In this document: positions 45,011 to 57,389 of the stretch, piece by piece
How positions within the stretch are numbered: the stretch's first letter is position 1
Layout of the letters: every line of letters starts with the position of its first letter
Assembly (NCBI GenBank): GCA_020205615.1
Contig: CM035167.1
Location: 29,959,130 to 30,023,129 of the forward strand
Source of the DNA: Panax quinquefolius
Taxonomy: Eukaryota; Streptophyta; Magnoliopsida; Apiales; Araliaceae
Reading direction: 5' to 3'
Length of the DNA stretch: 64,000 nt
The notes under the pieces: model-generated
What the model was told of the DNA's origin: nothing
Seen by the model: the letters and a program-made list of their open reading frames with translations, nothing else
Databases searched by the model: none
Translations under genes and position numbers: made by a program

Positions 45011-46354
45011 TTGTGACGACTCCCGCCGGGATCCGCCGAGGAATATCAATAATCGAGCATGAAATCCTCGAATAGCTCTAGAGCTCGATAGGTTTAATCG
45101 CCATCGCCATAAGATAACGCAAGGTCGCTGACCTTCATTGATATGTGTGTCAACGGCTTGAATGAATGATCATGAATCCATCACGGGCTTTTGTAATCCT
45201 CTCTTCCAGGGACTCATCACGTTAGAACCGTCTGACAGCTGATGACTCACGGGAACTGCCGGGATCATCAGAATCCCCATCGGGACTCACGCTTGATCTT
45301 TAAGAGTAACGACCAGAGTCATGCATGATCGACCTATACAAGGTATCACGGATGTGATTTATAACAAATGAGATCATCGATGTGGTATACCTCATGTTCG
45401 AAAGTGACTACCAATGAGCCGATGTATGTACTCAAAGTTTCATCCGAGAAGACCAGATCAGATGTCGCTTTTGCTCAATCGCGCGCATTTTTATTCCGAT
45501 TTGACCTTTTCTAGTCCGCAGAAACTCTTTTCAAACTCAAATCGACCGAGCCGAGGGGTGGGGCTCATATAGGGTGCCGCAGTAGTACACCGCTTCAAGC
45601 AGAGAGTGATCCTCGCGCCACCAACCGTGGATGATATATTCCAAAGCAGTTGGTCTCTCATAAGTCACTTTCAACTTGTTTTGCAAAGAGAAAACTGAGA
45701 GCCTTCTTCAGATCTACTAAGTTCGCCATTTTCTCGCAAATTCTCACCACCGCATAAGTGTTCTACACTATCCCGGTAACGATGCATGTATTTTTTCCAG
45801 CTTTTATCCGCTAGATTTTGAGTTATCGCATTTAAATGCATCTAAACACATAGTAGTGATTATGTATGCACAAATGACTTGATAAAAAATATTCAACATA
45901 GTAAATGTTAGTATTAAACCATGCTAAATATAATGATGTGAAAAAATTTAACTTTCGAGATAAATAAATCGCACCTTTTTCTCGCTATTTTTGTCCTATT
46001 TGAGGTCCAATGAGCAAAAGGTAGAAAGGCAAAGTACTCTAGATATCGAGGTTAACCTTATGCATGGATGATTTTGATTTTTAATGCATATATTATGTAT
46101 ATGACTTTGGGGCAAAGTGCTACCGAATGGCCACCTGATATGCCTATGTGTATGTGGATAGTCCTATTTTCAAAGGGGACTATGGCAAAAAATTTTCAAA
46201 TGTAGGCATCAGGTAGTCATGCATTTTAACTCTATCATATGTTAAAGTAAATGCATGCATGCATATAGTCATAAAATGCATTCTAGAAAGCTCTGTGTAA
46301 GGAAATACCACACCCTTTTCTCGAGGTGATTTGAGACTTGTTGTCCAGATATTA

Positions 46355-48274
46355 TGGATCCGGATCACCGAGTAGTTCTCATAGGACCACTTCGTATACG
46401 GAGGAGGGCTTCAAGTGCCTCGACCCCTGCTCGCGACAAATACCTTCGCCGATTGGTGGAGGCCGTGATTCGCCCAAATCCCGCAGCATATGCCAGACGC
46501 CGAGGACGAGGAGGAGGATATTCCGATTGAGGATCCCGCCTCACAGCATACATGTTTCTCGTAGGGAGCTACCTTGTATTCAGTGGCAAACCCAGTAGCT
46601 TCTTGGTGATTCGAGCGTACATCCATCGATGTACTTGCATGCTAACGAGGTACGGCGTTAGATTTTGATCTTCCTTCTTTCCTATCGATGAGGATTAAAG
46701 GGTTCTTGATGTCGATCTCATTTCATGCAGTTTCCCGGTTTACACAAACCTCGAGGGAATTGGGTTTAGTATACACCCATGTATCGTGCTCTTCATCCCG
46801 ATTACAGAGAGCGTAGAGTGCATGATCGGGGATTCGGGGCATTCTTCTCCATCCTTCCCCGCCGTTGTCCCCGGGGTTACCTCGTGGCATTGTCTGAGCG
46901 ATGGTTTCATCGCACTCACCACCCATCTCGCTGGATCATGAGGTGATGATGACGCCGGCGGATCGGCAATTTATCATGTATGGAGTTTGAGGGGAGCCAA
47001 AGCCTTGCATGGCGAATATTACCCCTACCGCCGCCGATCCTTATTAGGAGTTCCAATGAGGCGCCAAAGGCGTGGATCTGTCTGCTCAGTCCTTTTGAGC
47101 GTAGATGCTATGAAAGGGCTTTTGAGTGAGCCCATGCCGATGATGATGTCGAATCGTGGATCGCATTCTTCTGCGATTGTTCCCGATGATCATTAGAGGT
47201 CGCTTTCATAGCAGATAACTCTTCTACTAATCTTTTTTTTGATCAGCCCCACACACGTGATGTGGACCGATATCGAGAGTATGATCGGGGTTCCTACACC
47301 TTTGCCTATTTCCTCCGGGGTATGCGTGATGCGCTCATGTGGTTCGACCGAGGCTCACAGGATTTTACCCATTTCACGCCGTGAGTATTTCTTTGTCATT
47401 TCCCATTTATAGGTTAAGAGTGTTTATCGATAGCAGATGTTTTGCCATCAGGTCAAGGCTTTTGGGCTCAGAGGCTCCCATGCTTGCGGCCCCGTGAGTG
47501 TGTTAGGTTTAGATACCTATCCACGAGGACGATTTATGGCATCATTCCATTTTGCCGGAGGTCCCTGTAGTCGAGGGGTTTCACTCATCGCCGCCATGCA
47601 AATGGAGTTGTCGACAAATGATACCATCACATGGATTCCCTATTCGGGGGAACACTTGACCATCGGCTTTGAGGATGGATACCCGATCGAGTCGAGTACG
47701 TGATTTCCACCAGAGAGTTCCTCTCTTCACAGATGGAGGCCGGAGCTCTATTTAGAGAGCGCGCTATTAGGAGCACCATGGGAGATTCAGATACCGATCT
47801 TGCCTCCTCGCCAGCGCCATCGGGTTCAGATTGCCACCCACCCGCCACCGATATCCCATTGTCAGGGTCGACGACTTTATATTATCGAGGGTCCATGCAC
47901 TCAGAGACGCCCAAAGATTGGTGGTTCCTCAGACTATCGGGAGCCCAAATTCCGCCACACACGCTTTATGGGGGATATGGTTCCGTGATCCGTGATGATG
48001 ACGGATTGATAGCTTGTGGTCCCGAGATCCGACTCATATGACATGATTGATAGTTCGACCCTATAGCTTGGACTGTGCACATATATTTATCCAGATTTTA
48101 GGCAGTAGATCCAAGAGAGGCGCTTCATTTGATCCTTCCAATTTCAAAGTGCCGCCCCTCGATGACCCATTCGGTTTTGCCACAAGCAGCATCCTCCTCC
48201 TTCTATATAGGCCCGACATCCCCGCTGATAGAGATCCAAAGGACTCAGAGGAGTTACATCGTGTGACAGATTGA
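46355..48274 (+). pseudogene. decayed gene-like region, part 1 (possible plant mobile domain)
   Basis: An ATG at 46355 opens MDPDHRVVLIGPLRIRRRASS, which stops after about 60 codons. 47247-47381 is exon-like: an acceptor (TTTTTTTTGATCAG), then RDVDRYREYDRGSYTFAYFLRGMRDALMWF, then a donor (CCGTGAGTAT). Another acceptor-like CATCAG near 47453 leads to VKAFGLRGSHACG, and later TITWIPYSGEHL. The GSYTFAYFLR and W-PY pieces resemble the plant mobile domain (aminotransferase-like), a family spread by transposons; this similarity is tentative. The orientation is opposite to the Tat pol at 51690-58653, beside which such antisense frames are known in some Tat elements. Confidence 0.4.
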
Positions 48275-48769
48275 TGATGTGGATATCGACACCATTATCT
48301 TTTTCCTCATGTGTATTCTCGTTATATCTTTTGATAGCCTCTCATTAGATATCGGGTGGTCGCACCCCATTCTCGCTATATCTTTGATAGGCCTCTCTTA
48401 GTAGTAGGGCTGCGCCTGCGCCCCATTTCCCTGTATTTGTAGCTGTACAGAGATGATGTATTAGATGATGATATACTTAGGAATGTATGCACAATTTTTC
48501 ATTCCCTATATCATATTGCCATCTATTATCTGCTATGCATGTATCATGTTATGCATATGTATGTATGTCCGTAGATATTCAAAGATCGACCGGATGGTCT
48601 TACGACACTACCACATGTATGTCTTCTTCGATAGCTTAGTCAGATAGATCATACCCCACCATCATCAGGTGGCATCTGGTATGCGATCGTGGTATGATAG
48701 CATGTCACCACCGATTGTGGTGATCAGAGATCATTTGTCATCAAAGATACCATGACCTTATTGATGTTT
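48275..48769 (+). other. interval between the two gene-like parts, no coding signal
   Basis: About 500 bp with ATGTATG-type repeats and short pyrimidine runs (TTATATCTTTTGATAG(C/G)CCTCTC twice, near 48325 and 48380). It may be an intron or intergenic. Nothing else supported. Confidence 0.5.
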
Positions 48770-50413
48770 CAGGTTCCCACAGGGTTTGTGGATGGGATGC
48801 TAGAGCATTAGGTACCGGATAGGCAGGTTTTCCGATTCGGGACCCATGAGTTGACTCCTACTCTGGAGGAGTATGCACGATTGACGATGCTCGCCATTTG
48901 ATGCACTTCTCAGCATGTATACGGCTTTGGGAGACATGAGTCGATTTGCCTTCATGACTCTCACCGATTACGGCGCAGAGTAAGTACAGATGAGCCGACA
49001 TCCGCCACGCGATATCCCAAAGATTTTCTCGTATGATGATTTGGCTCGAGGATAGTTATTCACGACATTCCTCGGGATTTCACCGCACCGAGGATCATCA
49101 TGCATTTGCCGTGGTTGATGTACTCGATGCTATGCCATCGTCATATGTCTATATGCCACGATATATGGATGAGATAGACATTGGTGTCATCACGGCCGTG
49201 AGAGCTCTTAGTGAGGGTCGCACCATTATACCTATGATCATAGCAGAGACCTCGCAGGTCAAAGATCCTATCACCGCACTTTATCCCACAGAGTGTTCAC
49301 GGTAGTTCTTGGCCATGCTATATGTGTGGTTTATATCACACTTGAGACCGATTGGCACCTTTAGACGGCATGGGTATTGCTTCACCCATGATATAGCCAT
49401 GTCATACCCTTTCAAATCGAGAGTGTATAGATGCTCCGCCTTGGTCCACATTTTTGCGATATCGAGATCCATTTAAAGATATTGTCGTGTTCGGGCTTAG
49501 CTCACCATACAACTTCATTACTCATGCCCGCATGGACTACCTCCTCCGGGTCGGTTTTCGAGGGGCGTGACTACTTATCACCCAATCGGGCCGTGATGTC
49601 GCAGCTTGACCAGCCAGGATTTTCATCCTTTCGAGGGGGCGATCAGGTCGCTCACTTCTCGATATCTCTCAAAGAGAGGACCGATCCTGTGTATGCTTGT
49701 TGGGATCAACGAGATAGCTTTTTTTTCCGTGAGCCATCCGGTTGTTCTCGCAGAGTATTCCGCATGGATGGAGACAGAGATTTTATCTACCAGCAGCAGT
49801 ATCCATGTAAGACTTGATAAATGAGTCATATGATGTAGAGCCCATGGAGGACATCGATTCCTACATCGAGGAGGAGCCCATCACCGGGTTGCCAAAGATT
49901 TCTCCGATTCTCCCAAAAGACTAAAGATCATTGTGATTCAAAGACTCAAGACAAGATTTCGAGCAGTAGTCTTCATCCGATGACCTTTCGAGAGAGATCA
50001 GCTCGATCTATGATGTCGATCGCCTCGATGGGAGAGACGCAACTCTATTAGAGAGAGACGAGGCATTAGCTCAAGCAGAGATGCCACCGCATTGAGCTGA
50101 TGAGGCTAGATCAGCAGAGATGCAAAGATAGTCGAGCGGATAGTGCTATATCCGCCTCGGATGTAGCCATCACAGATAAGATCGCAAAGGAGGTCCCTTA
50201 CCACCGGGTATGATCAGCAGAGATGAGCGCATATATATCGATGATCATATGGTCACCATGCAGATGGTCAGCAGATCTATCAGGTCGTGTGGATATTCTC
50301 GTGATAGAGACCACAACCTTCACCTCCTTCTTCCGAGAGGGACGCCATGTCATTTGTTAGCTCGTGATATACCCCGACTTGTAGATGAGCTTAGATTTAC
50401 CCGCATGCATTAG
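48770..50413 (+). pseudogene. decayed gene-like region, part 2
   Basis: Begins with VPTGFVDGMLEH, a stop, then VFRFGTHELTPTLEEYARLTML (about 48835-48900). The LTPTLEEYA core is typical of plant mobile domain-like or Tat-element associated proteins. After a possible donor, a second stretch at 49431-49817 (128 codons open) carries FSSFRGGDQVAHFSISL. The end (to 50413) is rich in Arg, Asp and Glu, with coiled-coil-like HRMQ... fragments in broken frames. An AT-rich stretch follows at 50425. No catalytic residues are recognised, and function is not assigned. Confidence 0.4.
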
Positions 50414-50710
50414 CTTAGCCATTTTGTCATGTACAATATATATCATATATATCAAACAACATTATATATATATAGGAAATATATTTTGATCACTTCCTTT
50501 AGATATGCTTTGCTACTTGCTTGATATTTTGCCGCCGCTTTCAGGCTTGTGATCTTGATGTATTCTCAATTCTCCTCGATGGATGGACATCGAGTCGTCT
50601 CTCGATAGTTCGAATGGATCATCGATCCGTATGTATCCCTACCATCTTTGTGTCTTCGGGACCGGTTTCTCATGGAAATGTGGAGAGGAGCGTGGCTTTC
50701 CTCTCTCGAG
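50414..50710. other. AT-rich interval after the gene-like region
   Basis: Contains ATATATATC-type repeats at 50437-50485 and then 200 bp without a supported frame. Plausible 3' flank of the gene-like region. Confidence 0.5.
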
Positions 50711-51180
50711 ATCGACCGCACTACGATGGTCGCCAAGATTTCTATTTAGGAGAAGCCTAGTTAATTCCATCTCTTATGGATCGGTGTTGCTTTCAAGGTA
50801 CGACCGCAGCTTTAGATGGTCGCCAATCTCCTATTCGGGAGGAGTTCGTAATTCCATCCTTCGTCCGGGCCAAATGAAATGTAGTGGATTGAAGGATGAT
50901 CCCGCATCAACTGACAATGGTTTGTGGTTTTGGTAGGGGTGAGACCGCACCATGAATGGTCGCCACGCATCTCCTATCAAGAGGAGATCAGTCTCATGTA
51001 GTTCAACCTCGTGTAAGAGGTTCAACGTCAGATACGGCGTAAAATGGTGTAGGAATGTTTTTGTTGTTTTTGTTTTGTAAGAGAAGAGGTAGAAATGTTT
51101 TTGTTGTTTTTGTTTTATTACGACCGGGCCATATGAAATGGTTGCCTACGCACTCTATCAAGAGGAGATCAGTCGACGAG
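50711..51180 (+). repeat. four dispersed copies of a GACCGC...GGTCGCC...GGAG unit
   Basis: Copies near 50711, 50799, 50941 and 51119 share GACCG(C/G), then (A)ATGGT(C/T)GCC, TCTCCTAT or CTCTAT, and (G)AGGAG followed by AGTTC-like or AGTTAATTCC words. Spacing is 85-180 bp. Two GTTTTTGTTGTTTTTGTTTT runs lie between copies 3 and 4. It lies between the Tat integrase end and the gene-like region, where Tat elements carry untranslated sequence. Confidence 0.65.
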
Positions 51181-51685
51181 TTCGCCCCTCGTATGCAGAA
51201 GAAAAGCGTAATCCCATGTGCAGTGTCGAGAAAGGGGAGGAGAAAGTTTAATCCTAGGTTGAGGATAAATCGAGGTATGAGAAGTTTGATCCCATGTATG
51301 GGTAGCCAAACCGCAAACGCAAGAGGTTCAATCCGTAGTGGGATGACCTAAGTCGTAGAACGCAGAGAAAGCCAGTCACCCGGCTTGAAAAGTATGTTTC
51401 CTCGAGGGGCAAAGTGTGTGAAGAGTCAGATGTGGTAAAGGGTTAAAGAACCGAATGACCGGTGATCCGATGGGTCCAACACTGTGGTGTTTGCTTGATG
51501 GTAACTTCTAGATATATAGTACCGCTTTCACGCTGCCCAAGTTGATGAGTTGTGGAAATTCATCGCCGCCCATTTCTTGTAATCTGAGAGCGCCCTCCGC
51601 CAATACTTCCTCGACAACAAATGGGCCTTCCCAGCTTAGGAGCGAATTTTCCTTTAGATTGATCTTTCGTTGTCAAGGATCTTCT
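51181..51685 (-). other. Tat element untranslated or decayed integrase tail
   Basis: About 500 bp with short GGAGGAGAAAG and AATCC(T/C)A(G/T)GT-like words repeated near 51190-51340. On the minus strand, the integrase C-terminal end is weakly readable up to about 51560. No other gene. Confidence 0.45.
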
Positions 51686-52637
51686 TCAAAACCAAGTCAT
51701 GTTGTTTAAACCGCCAGAATCGACTTTTTTGTCAGGATCCGCCATCCTTTGTTGATATAACTGACCACGGAAGATAGCCGCGTCGCTTTTTTCGCCTATT
51801 GTAGAGACAATTGGTGATACCCCTTTGTACCCATCGGTCTTCATCCACCGAAAGCCTATCAACACTCCGAGGGATTCCATTTCAACTTCTACGGGGAGCA
51901 CCGCTTCCATCCCATAGGTTAACGCGCGTAGGGGTCGCCCCAAAGGAAGTGCGCATCGAGGTTCAGAGGCTAACAGAGTAAGAGGCAATAGTCGTGCCAA
52001 TCTTTCTGGTCATGGCGACATCTTTTCGCATAATCTTCTTGATGTTTTTGTTAGCCGCTTCAACAAGACCATTCATCTTCTTCTGATAGATGACGAAAGT
52101 TAAGATGTTTGATGTGAATTTATCGCATAATTCCTCCATCATTTTGTTGTTGAGGTTCTTAGCATTGTTCTAACACAATCACCTCTCGTTGTCCATATCG
52201 ACAAACGACATTGTTTCGGCGAAAGCAATGACGACTTCTTTAGTAACCCCGGGAAGGAGGTCGCTTCACCCACTTGGTGAAGTAGTGATCACGGTGAAGA
52301 TAAATCGATGACCATTATCGCTTTAGGCTCAATGGGCCCGATAACGCCCATTCCCCACATCGAGAAGGGCCAAGGTGAACTCATATCAGGAGTTCCCGGA
52401 GGGGCGTGTATAATTCCCATGAATCGCAATCGATAAGATCTCCTACGTGGTCATTGCAATCACCTTTCGAGAGAGCCAAATAATGTCCCGTCCCGAGGAC
52501 TTTCTCGACAAGGAGGGGCCACTCATGTGGGGGCCACAGACTCCACCATGGATTTCATCCATAAGTTTTTGGGCTTGATCTTTGTCTAAACATCCGAGGA
52601 GACCTAGTCCCGCATCTCTTTGTAGAGCGATCTCCAC
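51686..52637 (-). pseudogene. Tat-lineage integrase
   Basis: The minus-strand piece 52443-52637 carries LLGCLDKDQAQKLMDEIHGGVCGPHMSG, the zinc-binding entry of Tat integrases. 51686-52000 carries LTYGMEAVLPVEVEMESLGVL and YQQRMADPDKKV, the C-terminal part of the core and its extension. The middle (52000-52440) shows catalytic-core scraps such as IVTDNERQ-like sequence only in broken frames. Stops and shifts occur throughout. It lies downstream of the second RNase H, as expected for the lineage. Confidence 0.82.
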
Positions 52638-52639
52638 TC

Positions 52640-53240
52640 GTAGAATTTCATAAAGAAGTCGATGGATCCGCCTTTTCTCGCCTGCCTCGCCTCAACGGTG
52701 TAGATCCATCTCGTAGATATTCCTCGATATGTCGATACCAAGGATGTTGGATGGGAGGTAGCTCATCCGATACTTCTCCAACGTAATTCCCATAGTCGGG
52801 CCTCAGGGCAGGAAATTGTGACGCTGGCAAGTGTTCCTTATCCGATATGCTAATCAAGGAGGCCAAAGTTGCTAATGCGTCTCGCAAAGTCATTCCTATT
52901 ACGAGGAACGTGTAGAAAGGAGATTTCTTCAACTCCAAAGCCATCTTCAAAACTCCTGCCATGGTAAGGCAAAGAAATGTAGTTCCTTGTTTGATAGATT
53001 CCGTGGATTGTCCGATTACCAACTCAATCTCCAAAGATAGTTAACCACCGATGCCCATCGAACGGGCAAGTTTTAGCCCCATGAGACAACTTTCATACTC
53101 ACCATGTTGTTGGTGCCGATAAACCGCAATTTGACAACGACGGATATCGCTTCCCCGCATCGTATATACTAGAACTGCTTCCAAATTCTGTAACCTTCCA
53201 TATTAATAAATTCCATCAAAATACATCTTCCATGATCATG
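52640..53240 (-). pseudogene. second (archaeal-type) RNase H of a Tat element
   Basis: On the minus strand, scraps such as GTNNMVSMKVVSWG (about 53100) sit where this domain normally has a TNNxAEYEA-type block, followed by LEIELVIGQSTESIK and, at 52648-53034, TLRDALATLASLISISDKE. An additional RNase H between the first RNase H and integrase is a hallmark of the Tat lineage. Catalytic residues cannot be assigned in one frame. Confidence 0.7.
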
Positions 53241-53289
53241 CCAGATCGCATCGATGGTGTTGTTGTTGAATCGCCATTACTCCTTCATC

Positions 53290-53760
53290 GGGAAATATGT
53301 TTCAAGGGTTTGAAATCCTCAAGGTGCGGGCAACCAATTGATCCGCAATTCCTCGACCTTTCGATGGACTTTTTTGAGTCACATATACGATGTCAAATTG
53401 TTGTAGATCAACTGCCATCCGGACAAATTGATAATTTAATACGGGTTTATCAACACGATTTGAGAGGATCCACGCGGATATGAGATGGGTCAGGTGACCA
53501 TGGAGGTAATGTTGTAACCTCATGGAAGCCCATGCTAAAGCACAACACGCCTTTTCGATCGTGAGTGTACTTGTGTTCACCGCCACGAATCTTTTGTCGA
53601 GGTAATAGATAGCTCGTTTCTCTCGCCTCTATCGCCTTTCTCGTCTCAAAGATGCAAACCTATGGCATTGTCACTTATGGATGTGTACATGAACAGGGGA
53701 ACATCATCCCCGGTGGTACCAAAACGGAGCTTTGACTAGCTATTTTTGATTGTAAGGAAG
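53290..53760 (-). pseudogene. Tat-lineage first RNase H
   Basis: The frame 53302-53586 reads LTIEKACCALAWASMRLQHYLHGHLTHLIS and later MAVDLQQFDIVYVTQKS, both typical of the gypsy RNase H in Tat elements. The preceding 53590-53760 region, with VLVPP and CIFETRKAIEARE, completes it in another frame. One shift near 53590 and several stops are visible. Confidence 0.82.
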
Positions 53761-54510
53761 GCATTTCGACACTCATCATTCCATTTCATGGAGGAGTTCT
53801 TCCTTAATAGCTTGAAGATCGCTCACAATGTTGTCGCGAGTCGAGAGATAAACCGCTAATGAAGTTGATTCTTCCCAAAAATCCCCGTATTTCCTTTCTC
53901 GTCTGAGGAATGGGCATTTCCGCGATGGCTTGATTTTGGCAGATCCACCAATCAATCCTTTCAAGGGTCGACTAGAAATCCTAGCAACTTGCTCGATTTA
54001 ACGCCAAAGGCGCATTTAGCCGATTCAACTTCAAGTCAGACTTACGCAACCCCGCTGAATAACTTTCTTCGAGATGGTCTATATGGTCATCCTTCCTTCC
54101 GGATTCGACAATGATGTCATCCACGAGATCTCGATCTCTTTGTGCATTAAGTCGTGGAAAAGAGCCATCATAGCTCGCTGATAGGTGGCTCCAGATCGAT
54201 GAGGCCGAATGACAACCGCCTATAGCAAAAGGTTCCCAAGGCGTGATGAAAGCGCTTTTCACGATCTTCCTCAAAGAACCATGATCCGATGGTACCCCGC
54301 AGCAAGCAATCAAAAAGGAGTACATGTCGATATTGAGTAAAGATTGTCAATGAGAATGTGGATAAATGGCACGGAAAGCTATCTTTTAAGCAAGCTTTGT
54401 TCAAGTCCCAGAATCCACGCAAACTCGCACCTTCCCTCCGTGTTTAGGCACGGCACAATGTTGATATCCACTCGTGATATGTGGACACCATGATGATGCC
54501 AAATTTTGAA
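53761..54510 (-). pseudogene. Tat-lineage reverse transcriptase
   Basis: The minus-strand piece 54168-54422 begins DLNKACLKDSFP and runs to ALGTFCYRRLSFGL. Next come SGATYQRAMMALFHDLMHKEIE and DDHIDHLEE. The catalytic pair should be between them but is out of frame (around 54110). 53776-53964 reads KGLIGGSAKIKPSRKCPFLRRE, the connection. At least four frame changes are seen. The palm and thumb are identifiable but inactive. Confidence 0.82.
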
Positions 54511-55559
54511 ATTGTTTCACAATTTCTTCTTTCACCTTTAAACTCCACTCGTGTTTCAATCGCCGAGCTTTTGCTTAACTCGCTTAAATCCTCTTTAATG
54601 GGAAGGCGATGAAGGACAATGTCAAGGACAAACCCACCATGTCTTCATGAGACCATGCAAACACATCCTCGAATTGGGTTAATAGCGTAACCATGTCATT
54701 CCTTTGGTTTGGGGTAAGGTCCGAACCAACTGGATTAACTTAGGGCTTTCTAAGGTTCCGAGATCGAAAGAAGTGGTTTGATCAAGGTTGGGTTTAGGTT
54801 TGTCTTTTCACCCATTCTTGAATTTCTCGAGGCACCTCAATGTCATCCTCAGATATCCATCAAGGTCAATTCATCTCTACATCAAAGGTACAACTTCAGG
54901 AGAAGAGGCACCATATCAAAAGCACAGCACATCTAAATTCGTAGTCCTCAAACAAAATATGCTTTCACTTAAGATATATGAAATGTGTTTGATCATACAC
55001 AAGTGTTAGCATATATCGACAAAATAAACTACTAATACTGCATACAAAAAAGTAAGCAAGCTATTATATCTACAGTAAGTAAAGAGTTTCGCCCATTTTA
55101 CCCTCGACGACCAATGCAAGGAATGTTGCTCCAATTGGCAAGGGCAAAGTCCGGTGGACCGCAGTGATGGAGGGATTGTCATCATCCTCCCCGTCCCCGA
55201 ATGATGGCCATTACGTCCGGGCAATCATCGTCTGGGGTGTATTCGCTTGTATGTTCATCATGAACGATGATGCGATGCCCGACATCATTCTTGATGACGT
55301 TCGCTTGATTCTTCGCTCTTCTTTCCACCAAGTGATTTGGAACAAAGACTTTTTCTCTTCACCGCAGACCGGCTGGGGAAATAACATAGCCATTACATCG
55401 GGTCGCACCTTTACAGGAGGTCAGCGACTCAGAGTTTAAAGGCTAAGATAAACGCCACATGGTTGAAGTCAAGGAATCATTGATGCTTATGAGGATTCCT
55501 ATGACTAGAATCGCGTAATAGCCTAGTCCAAATTGCTCCAGTTTGTTTGGTTAATCGAA
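54511..55559 (-). other. Tat protease-RT interval with a possible intron end
   Basis: About 1 kb without a clear domain. On the minus strand, CTTTTTTGTATGCAG ends near 55038, a good 3' splice acceptor, and the following 100 bp are AT-rich. Ogre-type Tat elements are known to have an intron between protease and RT, so this place is suggestive. No clear donor was found. The reading frame at 55006-55224 lies across it and is probably chance. Confidence 0.35.
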
Positions 55560-56120
55560 TTGGGTACTTGATACCGGCAATCTTTACCCAAATTTCCTTG
55601 TCCCGCTTTTACGACCCAATGACATCATTTCGAAAGTAAATACATTACTTCTTAGAAATCTTGGGTTCGTAAATGGCATTCCAATAAGCATGGTATTGGG
55701 TATTGCTTATTTCCAAGGCATGAAAACCGAATTCTGCTCAACATCTCGCATCGGCATCGATGAACGGCATGTCCCCGTGTTGAGGACACTCGTTCAACGC
55801 CGACCGTGACTCAAAGCTATTGTTGATAATGTATTTCAATTGTTGATGAAGAGTGGAGGGACCGCCTCACCATATGAATCCATGGTCATCCCAAGAGCAA
55901 AGTCAGATCCCTAATCTATCTTGAGTACATGGAAAGATACGCAAATGTATGAGGACCAATTTCGATCATGGCTCAATTATCCGACCGAATTCGATACGGC
56001 TCCATCAAAAGCTTTGATGATAGTATGGCTATCTCCAATTCTTGCTTGAGATTGATATTCATCTTCACCAAGGTAGCGATATGGATGATATATTAAGAGA
56101 TGAACCTCCATCTATCAAGA
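55560..56120 (-). pseudogene. Tat-lineage protease
   Basis: On the minus strand, SHTIIKAFDGAVSNSVG (about 56040) and IEIGPHTFAYLSMYS (about 55960) match the flap region of Tat proteases. LGMTMDSYGEAVPPL (about 55880) occupies the place of the LLGRPWIH-type end. The active-site triplet was not found in frame. It is placed before RT and after gag as expected. Confidence 0.65.
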
Positions 56121-57389
56121 CTCCAAATAGCATATATCCGGAGGACAAGACCGCAATGTGCAACGGCCAGAAATGACCTGGCCCCTTCAAGCCAGATGTC
56201 ATCATCAAGGAAGGATATCACATTGTTGTTGAAAATGTGATCAACCAGATGTTGAAATTTTTCAGTATCAACCGATGTCAGTAGATAGCTTCTTCTAAAA
56301 CCTTCAACAAGACCTTCCTATGATTCTCGTAAGTTAGACCAAGTCCAAAATTGATATTTGTCATGGAGCTTCTTTTAAGCTTAAAACCACCGTGGCTTCA
56401 TGACGACCCATAAAGCGAGGAATTTTTCAATCTTCTCACGGGTATTTTCCCTTGATTTGATGGTAGACTTCATCACCCGCTGGGGAAGATATGGATTTTC
56501 CTTCGACAATCGCAGCAGAAGCCAGATGTGAGGTGGATCCTTCACCTTCTCCATAATTCCACGGAACTTTTTTCGTAAGCTAACAATAGGATATCAGGCT
56601 CGCATTTGGCAAGTCGATTGCCTCGGGAGCGCCACTTTCAAAGGATTGTTGCTTCCTCTCGAGTCAATTTATCAGTATCAGAGTGATTTGTTAATCCCAT
56701 CGCCTTCAGTGATACGACCGCTACCACACTCTTCCACTTAGTAGGGACCTCAGATTTTCACTTGCACGTAATACAAAGATCGCCGCCCTGCTAGCTGCGC
56801 AGGACACCACCACCAATTAGATTTTGATAAGGTATAGTGCCCAAAGATTCTTCTCGTGGCCGCGACCATAGACCGGGAGTGATATCGACATACTCCATCG
56901 AAGTTGCACCATCCCTCAATCGGGGTCGATTGGAGGTAGAAGGAACCGATCCTTCCTTCATTGATTAACATACGAAGAATTTCCTCCATAGGTTGGCCCA
57001 AATAGTGAATTCCTTTTGTTGCAAAAACTCCGGACGGGCTTGCATTTGCTCTTTATCACTTTGTCTTCCAAAGATTTCATTTTCCGAAAGTGACGAGGGA
57101 ATATTCACGACAAGAGGTAGAGACTCGCATGCTCCTCGGCCGATTAATCGACGAGTCACTTGATGTCGATAAGTCACCAATTCTCGCCAATTGCTCAATT
57201 TGCTTGCAGAGAAAGCTTTCATCTCTCGCTCCATCAGAATCGAAACTCGCATAATCCCATTTGTCATCACCGCTTTTCGAGGGTCCGGGAGGATTCACAA
57301 ATGAAATCGGAACTTCGCCCATTGCTCCAATTGATCATGTCGACTTTTCTTCTTTCAGCCGAGGAAGAGGGTTATCTTGAACGTGAGGT
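56121..57389 (-). pseudogene. Tat-lineage gag-protease spacer
   Basis: Decayed coding-like DNA. Minus-strand pieces at 56750-57001 and 56965-57322 have readable Ser/Arg-rich stretches (for example GEVPISFVNPPGPSKSG) but no enzyme motif. Tat elements have a long poorly conserved segment here. Frames are broken many times. Confidence 0.5.

Larger units (their letters stand above)
41452..46300 (-). repeat. candidate long Tat-type LTR
   Basis: Begins T(A)TCGACGTCGGG at the Athila integrase break. The first 1.07 kb match 22511-23566. A minus-strand TATA box at 43428-43435 (CCTCTATAAATAGAGG) suggests transcription toward lower coordinates, with U3 above and R-U5 below. The upper part (44000-45600) is full of ATCGCC words, four CCTCGGGGTTAT-like words (44040-44215) and a short tandem repeat. 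Tat-lineage LTRs can reach several kilobases, so the length is plausible. The upper border is uncertain and only bounded by the gene-like ATG at 46355. No supported gene. Confidence 0.45.

Noticed and set aside
55164..55439. 91-codon plus-strand frame
   Set aside because: It lies opposite the decayed Tat polyprotein interval, has no domain and is matched by an equally long minus-strand frame; no evidence of a gene.
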